A stretch of 36,053 nt of DNA, taken from Candidatus Binataceae bacterium (lineage in GTDB: Bacteria; Desulfobacterota; Binatia; Binatales; Binataceae). The notes under the pieces are model-generated. The model made no database searches. It was not told the DNA's origin and saw only the letters and a list, made by a program, of their open reading frames with translations. The position numbers and the translations under genes are program-made. How positions within the stretch are numbered: the stretch's first letter is position 1; each line of letters starts with the position of its first letter. Below, piece after piece: positions 16,623-23,562 of the stretch. The DNA lies in the NCBI GenBank assembly GCA_024281015.1, contig JAMXLL010000114.1, forward strand, positions 1 through 36,053, given 5' to 3'.

Positions 16623-17111
16623 ATGGTGATCGTGCTAATGGGGGTGGCTGGGAGCGGCAAAACAACTGTAGGCGAGGAGCTGGCGAGATTACTCGACTGG
16701 ACGTTCTGCGACGCTGATGATTTTCATTCGCTCCACAACCGTGAAAAGATGAGCCGTGGAATGGCGCTTAATGATAGCGACCGGCAGCCTTGGCTCGAAG
16801 CAATTCGCAACTCTATCCTTCGCTCAATCAGCAACAAGCAAAACGCAATTTTTGCCTGCTCGGCTCTCAAAAAGTCGTATCGGCGGCAGCTGCGAGTCAA
16901 TGCCGAAGAGGTCAAGTTTGTTTATCTGAAAGGGTCTCCCGCCCTGCTGTCCCAGCGTGTGGCTAATCGCCAGGGCCATTTCTTTGCCCCCTCCCTGCTC
17001 GAAAGTCAGTTTTATGATCTTGAGGAACCAACCGATGTGCTCGAGGTTGATGTCTCGTCGCCGCCGGACGCTATCGCCCGGTCGATAATCGCCGCGTTCA
17101 ACCTCCACTGA
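16623..17111 (+). CDS. gntK: Gluconokinase
   Basis: A 162-residue small kinase with the shikimate/gluconate-kinase P-loop fold. Walker A is GVAGSGKTTVGEELA at residues 7-21, followed by CDADDFHSLHNREKMSRGMALNDSDRQPWLEAI. The latter is the gluconokinase signature in which 'DaDdfH...N..KM..G..L.D.DR.pWL' contacts the sugar acid. CSALKKSYRRQLR and VYLKGSPALLSQRVANRQGHFFAPSLLESQF complete the lid and the family's 'R..HF.p..LL.SQ' motif. It phosphorylates D-gluconate to 6-phosphogluconate using ATP, feeding the pentose-phosphate or Entner-Doudoroff route. The length is typical. GAGGGT precedes the ATG. No gluconate permease is adjacent. Confidence 0.95.
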   Translation: MVIVLMGVAGSGKTTVGEELARLLDWTFCDADDFHSLHNREKMSRGMALNDSDRQPWLEAIRNSILRSISNKQNAIFACSALKKSYRRQLRVNAEEVKFVYLKGSPALLSQRVANRQGHFFAPSLLESQFYDLEEPTDVLEVDVSSPPDAIARSIIAAFNLH

Positions 17112-17246
17112 ACTACATCAGCCCACCACAACGGCTATCGCTTTGGCTATTGTAAGCCGTGAAGTGAAGTGACGGACGACGAACAACCTCACTTGCGGTT
17201 AGCTTCGGAACAACAATCCTGCTGACCTTTGGCCGCTGAAGTTCTG

Positions 17247-17672
17247 TTACTTCTTCTCCTGCTCCCACATCCGCTGCCAGCTTCGGATGCCCTCGGTCAG
17301 AATCTTCTGCACACCCTCCGCCTGCTTGCGAGCTTCCTCGCTCCAATTGCCCGTGGTGAAGGCGTCGGTGGCCTTGCGCCAGCTCTCGGCCCATGCGTCC
17401 ATCGGATTTGCCGTTTTAGCCGAGGCGCTACCGGTGGCGGAGCGCCGGATCTCGCGCTCCCAGTATTCGTATGCCTGCTCGATGGCCGTGATCATGCCAT
17501 CCTTGCTCATGCGCGCGACGCGCAACCAATTTTCGACCAGCCGGTCGCGGTCGCCGCCGCCGGCCTGAGCAGCGATGTTCTGGAGCGCCTTATTCACCGC
17601 AGAGATGGCCTGCGCATAAGCCTCACTCGCCTTGCGTATAGCTTCACCAATATCTGAGAGATTATCGGGCAT
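17247..17672 (-). CDS. Alpha-helical phasin-like protein
   Basis: A 141-residue protein predicted to be almost entirely helical, rich in Ala, Glu, Lys and Gln, with no cysteine and no signal peptide. Segments such as IGEAIRKASEAYAQAISAVNKALQNIA and TTGNWSEEARKQAEGVQKILTEGIRSWQRMWEQEKK are amphipathic and coiled-coil-like. It also has several conserved-looking Trp (ENWLRVARM, YEYWEREI, DAWAESWRK). This resembles phasins and PhaE-type proteins of polyhydroxyalkanoate granules in character, but there is no decisive motif and no PHA synthase in the window. I therefore call it only phasin-like. It lies downstream of the GST-like gene on the same strand, with a tiny ORF between. Confidence 0.6.
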   Translation of the reverse strand: MPDNLSDIGEAIRKASEAYAQAISAVNKALQNIAAQAGGGDRDRLVENWLRVARMSKDGMITAIEQAYEYWEREIRRSATGSASAKTANPMDAWAESWRKATDAFTTGNWSEEARKQAEGVQKILTEGIRSWQRMWEQEKK

Positions 17673-17699
17673 TTTCTTTCACCAGTTTTGAATAAAGAA

Positions 17700-17834
17700 C
17701 TACCTTTTTCGGAACATGCTGGCACCGACGCCAGTCTTTCTTCCTGCAAAATAGGCTAGAATCGCTTCCGCTTGTTTGGGTGAGAAGCAGACGTTCCGCC
17801 CTGTTCCGACCACCTCTAATCCCATTGTGATCAT
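17700..17834 (-). CDS. Possible 44-residue protein between GST-like and phasin-like genes
   Basis: Two bases after the GST-like stop codon an ATG opens a frame reading MITMGLEVVGTGRNVCFSPKQAEAILAYFAGRKTGVGASMFRKR. The composition is protein-like, with a helix-forming SPKQAEAILAYFAGRK segment and a basic C-terminus. It fills the gap between the two neighbouring same-strand genes. No ribosome binding site is obvious, although coupling to the preceding stop codon could substitute. No family is recognised, and chance cannot be excluded. Confidence 0.35.
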   Translation of the reverse strand: MITMGLEVVGTGRNVCFSPKQAEAILAYFAGRKTGVGASMFRKR

Positions 17835-17836
17835 GG

Positions 17837-18622
17837 CTACAGATCGACGGGCAATTCCAGAAACTCGTGGTAAATAGCGTCGCGATGCGCCAACAATTGC
17901 CGACCAACTTCGACTGTAACGATCGGATCGGTACATGTATACATGCGGCGAAAGCCAGGGCTCATCCTGCACAGTTCCTCGGGTAAGGGTTGGATCAGGG
18001 CGGCAAACGCTGCCCAGTAAATGTCGAGTGCCGACAGACGATCGCCGACCAGAAACCTGCTGCCAACCATGCGCTGCGATTCGAGTTGGCGGTTGAGAAC
18101 CCGTAAAATCTCAGCGACCCGTTGCGGGGCGGCAGCTGCCGCTGCCGGCGAATAGCCGTATTTCCGGCCGAGAAAGCTGGCCCCTGCTTTGGCTGCCTCG
18201 GGCGCATTCGTATTCGACGAGGTCGCATGCAGCATCATGAGGCGCCGCGACCATCCAAAACCGTTCTCACCGCATAGTTCATTAGCCAGCCCGAACATGC
18301 GCGTGCGCTGTTCAAGCGAATCCGGAATCAACGGCGGATCCGGTGCCAGCCGCTCGGCAAGATAAAGCTGATCGTTCCACAAACTGCGGGGGCGTTCGTT
18401 TTCATAGACAAAGACTGGAGCGGTGGTCTGGGCGCTCCATCGCATCAGTGGTAAATTCTCGCCGCCGAGTTCCTGGCGCACTTTGGTATATGGTAGCTGC
18501 TTAACATGGAGAATCCCCTTGGCGGCTTCGCTCCACGGCCCTGGCACGCCAGGCGACAGGACGACACGCAGCCCGCTCATCGTAACTGCCTGTTCTACTT
18601 CAATATATTGCGCCACCTTCAT
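17837..18622 (-). CDS. Glutathione S-transferase-like protein
   Basis: A 261-residue protein with a GST-like layout. The N-terminal half resembles a thioredoxin-fold domain (GLRVVLSPGVPGPWSEAAKGILHVKQLPYTKVRQELGGEN, then TAPVFVYENERPRSLWNDQLYLAERLAP). The second half is helical, with LNRQLESQRMVGSRFLVGDRLSALDIYWAAFAALIQPLPEE, matching the GST C-terminal 'l...L....fl.Gd..s.aDi' helix motif (here VGDRLSALDIYWAA). The usual active-site Ser or Cys near the N-terminus is not obvious, so the catalytic role is unclear. It is cytoplasmic. GAGGT lies just before the ATG; an internal ATG (MSGLRV, 18580) is an alternative start. It diverges from the selenoprotein operon with a 120-bp spacer. Confidence 0.8.
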   Translation of the reverse strand: MKVAQYIEVEQAVTMSGLRVVLSPGVPGPWSEAAKGILHVKQLPYTKVRQELGGENLPLMRWSAQTTAPVFVYENERPRSLWNDQLYLAERLAPDPPLIPDSLEQRTRMFGLANELCGENGFGWSRRLMMLHATSSNTNAPEAAKAGASFLGRKYGYSPAAAAAAPQRVAEILRVLNRQLESQRMVGSRFLVGDRLSALDIYWAAFAALIQPLPEELCRMSPGFRRMYTCTDPIVTVEVGRQLLAHRDAIYHEFLELPVDL

Positions 18623-18742
18623 TTACCTCGGCGTCAATGTATGACACAGTCCATCAGCGTTCCAGGCTGACTGTAGTGGAACATTGCGCCGTTTTTCGGC
18701 AGCATTTTTCTTCATGGCCCAAAGCAAACCGGGAATCTGTCT

Positions 18743-19849
18743 ATGGATGTAGCAAGCAAATCCTCGATCCTGCACGGCATGATGCGACGGCTTGGAGCCG
18801 GCGGAGCCGATATAACGCTCAACGATTGGCTCGAATTCGTGCAAGCCCAAAATGACGACTACAGAACCGGTCCCGCTATCGGCGAAAGGGTTCCGGATTT
18901 TGCGCTCAAGGATCAGCATGGCCAAACCCGGTCGCTTGTCGAGCTGATGGGACCCAACGGACTGCTGTTGGTCTTCAGCCGCAGCGCCGACTGGTGACCT
19001 TACTGCCGCAATCAGCTCGTCGAGCTGCAAATGTCGCTTGCCGCCCTCAAAGCTCAGGGAATTAACGCTGCATCAATAACTTACGATTCTCGCGACGTTC
19101 TGCAACGCTTTTCGCAAAGCTATGCCATCGAATATCCGATGCTGTCGGACGAAGGCAGTCGGGTAATTCGCGCGTTCGGAATACTGAACAGTAATATTCC
19201 CGAAGACCATCCGATGCTCTATGGAGTTCCATTCCCTGGCGATTATCTAATCGCGCCTGATGGGACTGTACGCGACAAGATGTTCTTACCTACATACGAA
19301 CATCGTCCCTCGGCGACGCAAATTGCACTGCGGCATGGAAACGACAGGCCAGGTAATTCCGTTGAGATCAAGACCGACACTCTCAGGGCAACAATTGGCC
19401 TGTCGGCTGACAAATGTTTTCCGGGGCAGCAGCTCGGCGTCACACTCGAAGTGCATCTCGAACCTGGATGGCACATTTATGGTGAGCCGCTGCCGAAAAG
19501 CTATCAGCCCACGGCTTTACAGTTCGAGGATTCGCTAGTCGGCGATTACGCGCTCGAAATGCCAACCGCGGACCCGATACTGCTCAAGGCGTTGGGTGAG
19601 ACTTTACCGGCATACCGCGGGGAAATTCGGGCATTTGGCAAAATGGGTATCCGGTGGAGTCCGCCGATTCGAGCTAAATTTCTCGAAGCATTAGGCCCAC
19701 CTGTTCAACCGGGGCTTCACCAGATCAATGGCATGTTTCTATTTCAAGCCTGCAGTGACGAGGTCTGCCAGGCACCTCAAAGCATCAAGTTCCAATTGCC
19801 ACTCACTATCGAACCGGGCGTTCCAGCGCCACCGAAGAAATCCCCCTAG
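18743..19849 (+). CDS. Selenocysteine redoxin fused to a DsbD-alpha-like domain (UGA read-through)
   Basis: The track splits this into 84- and 272-residue ORFs, but both are in one frame and the break is a single TGA at 18995-18997. Read as selenocysteine, the protein is 368 residues with Sec85 in FSRSADW-U-PYCRNQLVELQ. This replaces the first Cys of the CPYC motif of AhpC/TSA redoxins, with Cys88 as the resolving partner. The redoxin domain spans about residues 45-190 (ERVPDFALKDQHGQTRSL; later LYGVPFPGDYLIAPDGTVR). About residues 210-360 resemble the N-terminal domain of DsbD/ScsB: LEPGWHIYGEPLPKSYQPT and a FQACSDEVCQAP pair (Cys337/Cys342). The role would be thiol-disulfide exchange or peroxide reduction. 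No signal peptide is visible, which is odd for a DsbD-alpha domain. It heads a probable operon with a cytochrome b and a molybdoenzyme. The alternative is a pseudogene by a C-to-A change of TGC. Confidence 0.82.
18995..18997 (+). other. In-frame UGA, probable selenocysteine codon
   Basis: TGA lies between GAC TGG and CCT TAC TGC, exactly at the position of the nucleophilic Cys of a redoxin CxxC motif. The coding frame, composition and domain continue uninterrupted on both sides. Replacement of a catalytic cysteine by UGA is the normal signature of selenoproteins. Confidence 0.8.
19013..19027 (+). promoter_or_regulatory. Candidate bacterial SECIS hairpin
   Basis: CAGCTCGTCGAGCTG is a perfect inverted repeat. 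In RNA it would form a four- to six-pair stem whose tip contains GU at 19019-19020, about 21 bases after the UGA. Bacterial SECIS elements bound by SelB lie just downstream of the UGA and present a GU in the apical loop, so position and tip fit. No longer stem is obvious by eye. Confidence 0.55.
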
Positions 19850-19879
19850 AGCGATGCCTCCGGGCTACGCGATCGAGCT

Positions 19880-20584
19880 ATGGGTGGCCTGAAAAGCAGG
19901 CAGGCAAGCGGTCAATTGACGCGATCCAAGGCTGCCGTCGGGACTGGACGCCGCCGCCAGCCAATGGTCATTCGTATCACGCATTGGTGCAATCTCCTGT
20001 TTTTAATCTTGATGGCGGGCAGCGGACTGCAAATATTGACTGCATATCCGGCCTTGGGTCCGCGCGGCTCCCTGTACTCCTGGTATCCTTTTCAGAACAT
20101 GCCTCCTCCCCGACCGCTCACCTTGGGTGGATGGCTGGCCGGTGGCCGCCATTGGCACTTTGCGATTGCCTGGTTTTTTATAGCCAATGGACTCGTGTAC
20201 GTTATCTACTTTTTTTTCAGCGGCGAGTGGCGCCGACGGCTGTTCCATCTGAGGCGGGATGGTGGCAACGCTCTCCGTCAACTCGCCTATTACCTCAGGT
20301 TCTCTACATCAGCTCCGCCCGAGGACTTCTACAACGGCTTGCAGCGGCTCGCATATACCGGTGTCCTATTGCTAGGGGTTGTAATGGTGTTGTCCGGACT
20401 CGCTATCTACAAGCCGGTCCAGTTTCATCCACTGACGCTAATCTTTGGTGGTTACGATGGGGCGCGCGTGGTCCATCTGCTGGGATTGTGCCTGTTGGGC
20501 ATATTTGTGGTGGTCCACATCGTATTGGTCTCGTTGCATCCGCGCGAGTTGCTGAACATGCTGGGCGGAGGAACGCGTGACTAG
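19880..20584 (+). CDS. Cytochrome b561-type membrane cytochrome
   Basis: A 234-residue integral membrane protein of the prokaryotic cytochrome b561 / Ni-Fe-hydrogenase b-subunit type. Four hydrophobic helices are visible: WCNLLFLILMAGSGLQILTAYPAL, WHFAIAWFFIANGLVYVIYFFFSG, LAYTGVLLLGVVMVLSGLAIY, and VVHLLGLCLLGIFVVVHIVLVSLHP. Probable haem-binding histidines are in RITHWCN, GGRHWHFA, and the VVHLLG...VVHIVL pair in the last helix. It would pass electrons between the quinone pool and a periplasmic partner. The 3' end overlaps the following sulfite-oxidase-family gene by eight bases, so the two are translated together and very likely form a complex. The ATG at 19880 lies 30 bp after the selenoredoxin stop; an internal ATG at 19963 (MVIRITHW) is possible. 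Confidence 0.9.
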   Translation: MGGLKSRQASGQLTRSKAAVGTGRRRQPMVIRITHWCNLLFLILMAGSGLQILTAYPALGPRGSLYSWYPFQNMPPPRPLTLGGWLAGGRHWHFAIAWFFIANGLVYVIYFFFSGEWRRRLFHLRRDGGNALRQLAYYLRFSTSAPPEDFYNGLQRLAYTGVLLLGVVMVLSGLAIYKPVQFHPLTLIFGGYDGARVVHLLGLCLLGIFVVVHIVLVSLHPRELLNMLGGGTRD

Positions 20585-21269
20585 TTTAGTCACAAGGCGC
20601 CGCTTCCTTGCCGGCCTCGGGGCAGCCTCTTTGATCACGGGTTGCCAAAGCCATCCGCTCGCGCAGTTTCTTGTGGCGATGCAAGGCTGGAACGAAAAGG
20701 CGGAAGGCCTCATTTTCTCCCCCAACCGCCTTGCTCCCGAACTGCCTCCCTCAGCGGCGACTCCGGAAGAGGCTTTTCCAGCCTACTTCATCTCCGACTC
20801 AATTCCGGCGGCGCCCGCAATCTGGACGCTCAAGGTGGGGGGAATGGTAAAGCGGCCGATGGTGATGACGTTGGACCAACTTCGCACAATGGCGCGCACT
20901 GACATGCGCGTACAACATCACTGCGTCGAGGGTTGGTCGGCGGTAGCTTCGTGGCATGGCGTCCGCCTGAGCGAGGTCGCCAAGCTGGCTGGCCTCGACC
21001 CGGGGGTGAAATTCGTTGAATTCAGATCTTTTGACTCCGGCTATTGGTCTTCGTGGGATTTGGCTAGCGCTATGCACCCTCAGACGTTGCTCGCCTATGG
21101 TTTCAATGGCCGCCAATTGCACGCCAACCACGGGGCTCCGCTGCGTGTGTATTCGGCAGTGAAGCTGGGTTATAAGAACGTGAAATACTTAACAGAGATA
21201 AATTTCCTGCCGAATCGCACTGGCGGCTATTGGGAAGACCAGGGCTACGAATGGTTCGCGGGCGTGTGA
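20577..21269 (+). CDS. Tat-exported molybdopterin oxidoreductase, sulfite-oxidase family
   Basis: A 230-residue protein with the sulfite-oxidase fold of the MsrP/YedY group. The N-terminus TRRRFLAGLGAASLITGC carries a twin-arginine motif and ends in a possible lipobox with Cys23, so the folded molybdoenzyme is likely exported by Tat and may be lipid-anchored. The catalytic domain has IWTLKVGGMVKRPMVMTLDQL, the molybdenum-ligating Cys in VQHHCVEGWSAVASWHGVRLSEV (Cys116), and HANHGAPLRVYSAVKLGYKNVKYLTEINF near the end. GTG start with GGAGGAAC upstream, overlapping the cytochrome b gene by eight bases. By analogy with MsrPQ it could receive electrons from the membrane cytochrome and reduce an S- or N-oxide, but the direction and substrate are unknown. 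Confidence 0.92.
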   Translation: MTSLVTRRRFLAGLGAASLITGCQSHPLAQFLVAMQGWNEKAEGLIFSPNRLAPELPPSAATPEEAFPAYFISDSIPAAPAIWTLKVGGMVKRPMVMTLDQLRTMARTDMRVQHHCVEGWSAVASWHGVRLSEVAKLAGLDPGVKFVEFRSFDSGYWSSWDLASAMHPQTLLAYGFNGRQLHANHGAPLRVYSAVKLGYKNVKYLTEINFLPNRTGGYWEDQGYEWFAGV

Positions 21270-21303
21270 CACGCCGCGCTCATGTCGCCACTCGAGATGA
21301 GGC

Positions 21304-21335
21304 GCTCGCTGCATTCACCAGCCGCTTCAGCGAGC
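21304..21335. terminator. Hairpin between convergent genes
   Basis: GCTCGCTG and CAGCGAGC form an eight-pair stem with a 16-base loop, followed by AAATTAG. It lies 35 bp after the molybdoenzyme stop and before the convergent acyl-CoA synthetase stop, so it could end transcription from either side. The T-tract is weak. Confidence 0.4.
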
Positions 21336-21430
21336 AAATTAGTGTCAGCCTGCTTTGCTTGACAAATACGAGGTGCTTACTCTGCTTCTGTCATGCCGAG
21401 CAATTCATGTAGAAGCCGCCGGCACGCATG

Positions 21431-23422
21431 TCACGAATGGGTGTTTGCACGAGGGATATGCGCCAGGGTAGTAGGATTTTCTAGCCCGGACAGATCACCG
21501 GGTTCCTGCCCCAAGTGGACGGCCCGCAATACACGCCGCATTATTTTGGCATTGCGGGTGCGCGGCAGGTCGGGCACAAAATAAACCGCTTGTGGACGCA
21601 ATGGCTTGCCTAATGCTTCAGCCACCTTGTCCGCGATAGCGCCGCCACGATTTTCCGATGCTTCACAACCCGGCAGTAGCACAACGAACAGCACTGGCGT
21701 TTCGCCTTTGGTCGTATGGGGCACCCCAATGGCCGCCGATTCCTTGACCCCTTCGCACTGTCCGGCGGCGGCTTCGACCTCGGCTGGCCCAACCCGTTTG
21801 CCGGCAATTTTCAGGGTGTCGTCGGAGCGGCCAAGAAGATACCAATGGCCTTCACCATCGACTAACGCCCAGTCGCCGTGTACCCAAACGTTCTCGAACC
21901 GGTTCCAGTATGTATCAAGGTAGCGCTGCGGGTCCTGCCAAAAGCCGTTGGTCATTCCAGGCCAAGCGTTGCGAACCGCGAGTTCACCGACCGTATCGAC
22001 CACCGGGACGCCGCTCTCGTCCAGCGCTACGGTTTGGACTCCGGGCACGGCGGTGTTGAAGCCGCAGGGCTTGATGGGGCGAAATACCGTACAGCCGAGC
22101 AAGCCGCCGGCAACCTCGGTACCCCCGGAATAATTGATAATCGGCAAACGGCGCCCGCCAACCTCATTGAAGAGCCACATGTATGCTTCCGGGTTCCACA
22201 CTTCCCCGGTGGAACCCAGAACGCGCAAGCTTGAGAGATCATGGCGGCTAATCGGATCAGTCCCCGACGCAATCAGCGCTCGGACGAGAGTGGGCGAAAT
22301 CCCCAGGTGAGTTATCCGATGCTGCTCGATCATTCTCCAAATGCGGTCCGGCTCGGGGTAGTCCGGCGCTCCCTCGTACATGAACGCGGTCGCACCGAGG
22401 GTAAGCGCACCTAGAACTAGCCACGGGCCCATCATCCAGCCCATGTCCGTGAACCAGAACATCACCTCGCCGGCGCGCAAATCAAATAAATGCGCCATAT
22501 CTTGTGCTCCCTTGAGAGGAAACCCGGCATGGTAGTGAACGGTGCCCTTGGGTTTGCCAGTAGTACCGGAGGTGTAAATGAGCATGAACGCGTCCATGCT
22601 TTCCATCGGCTCGGGTGAACTGTTGTCTCCTGGCGAGCGGCCCTGAACTGCTTCATCCCAGGCAATCATTCCATCAGCGCGGAAGTCCTGGTCCATGCGG
22701 CGGACAACGATAATCTTCTCGACGCATGCGGCTGCATCCGCTGCTCTGCGCGCGTGTGCCGCGAGTGGCACTTTCTGCCCCCGGCGATAAAAGGCGTCAG
22801 CAGTGATTAACAGCCTGGCGCCGGAATCACGCAGTCTCACGGCGGCGGCTTCGGCTCCGTAGCCGGAGAAAATCGGGATAAAGATTGCCCCAATGTACGC
22901 TATGGCGAGAGCGGCAATCGCTGTTTCGGGGACCATCGGCAAGAAAATTCCCACCCGATCGCCCCTTGCGATGCCGAGTTCGCGCAGCATTTGCGCGGCC
23001 CGCCGGACCTCTTCCGCCAGTTCTGCATAGCTCAGATATACTACGGCTCCGTTTTCGCCCTCCCAGATAATAGCGGGTTTGTCCGCGCGACTGCTTTTTA
23101 GATGGCGGAGCACTGCATTATGGACAAGGTTGAGTCCACCACCCGGGAACCATTGCGGTCGTTGAATTCCATTGGACAGATCGGCGAGCCTGGTAAAGGG
23201 CCGCAACCATTCAATTCCGATTTCTTCGAGGGTTGCCCGCCAAAACGCCTCCGGCTCCGCAACACTGCGGCGATAAAATTCCTGATAGGCAACATCTGGA
23301 TCATTTATATCAAGCTGGATTCCCATCATCCGCATCACATTCGCGACGTGGCTTCCGCGGATGTAGTCAGTTGAAGGAAACCATATTGGGGCCGCTCGCC
23401 CCAGCTCATGGTGCTGATTCAT
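21431..23422 (-). CDS. AMP-forming acyl-CoA synthetase (acetyl-CoA-synthetase-like)
   Basis: A 663-residue ANL-superfamily ligase that activates a carboxylic acid as an adenylate and transfers it to CoA. The P-loop motif LIYTSGTTGKPKGTVHYHAGFP is clear, as are GDWALVDGEGHWYLLGRSDDTLKIAGKRVGPAEVEAA (hinge and A8 motif) and the catalytic lysine in PRTRNAKIMRRVLR (about Lys626). The N-terminal extension FYRRSVAEPEAFWRATLEEIGIEW resembles the ACAS_N region of acetyl-/propionyl-CoA synthetases, so a short-chain acid is the likely substrate. I place the start at the ATG at 23422, which has GGGGTGA six bases upstream; the track's TTG is two codons earlier. The gene lies 140 bp downstream of glgX on the same strand. 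Confidence 0.9.
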   Translation of the reverse strand: MNQHHELGRAAPIWFPSTDYIRGSHVANVMRMMGIQLDINDPDVAYQEFYRRSVAEPEAFWRATLEEIGIEWLRPFTRLADLSNGIQRPQWFPGGGLNLVHNAVLRHLKSSRADKPAIIWEGENGAVVYLSYAELAEEVRRAAQMLRELGIARGDRVGIFLPMVPETAIAALAIAYIGAIFIPIFSGYGAEAAAVRLRDSGARLLITADAFYRRGQKVPLAAHARRAADAAACVEKIIVVRRMDQDFRADGMIAWDEAVQGRSPGDNSSPEPMESMDAFMLIYTSGTTGKPKGTVHYHAGFPLKGAQDMAHLFDLRAGEVMFWFTDMGWMMGPWLVLGALTLGATAFMYEGAPDYPEPDRIWRMIEQHRITHLGISPTLVRALIASGTDPISRHDLSSLRVLGSTGEVWNPEAYMWLFNEVGGRRLPIINYSGGTEVAGGLLGCTVFRPIKPCGFNTAVPGVQTVALDESGVPVVDTVGELAVRNAWPGMTNGFWQDPQRYLDTYWNRFENVWVHGDWALVDGEGHWYLLGRSDDTLKIAGKRVGPAEVEAAAGQCEGVKESAAIGVPHTTKGETPVLFVVLLPGCEASENRGGAIADKVAEALGKPLRPQAVYFVPDLPRTRNAKIMRRVLRAVHLGQEPGDLSGLENPTTLAHIPRANTHS

Positions 23423-23562
23423 TTGCAATCACCCCGGTATTTCCCCACAGCCGAATCTTACAACTTCTGCGCTGCTTGCTATGGACGCAAAACAATCCAG
23501 ACGTTTCACCAGAACCGTGCTGCTTGCAGGTTAAGGTAAGTGGTGCCTCGTCGCTGCGTCAG

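Noticed and set aside
18743-19849. Reading the split redoxin gene as an ordinary nonsense pseudogene
   Set aside because: The stop is a TGA exactly at the catalytic Cys position, the frame is otherwise intact on both sides, and a GU-tipped hairpin follows. Selenocysteine explains this better, though it is not proven.
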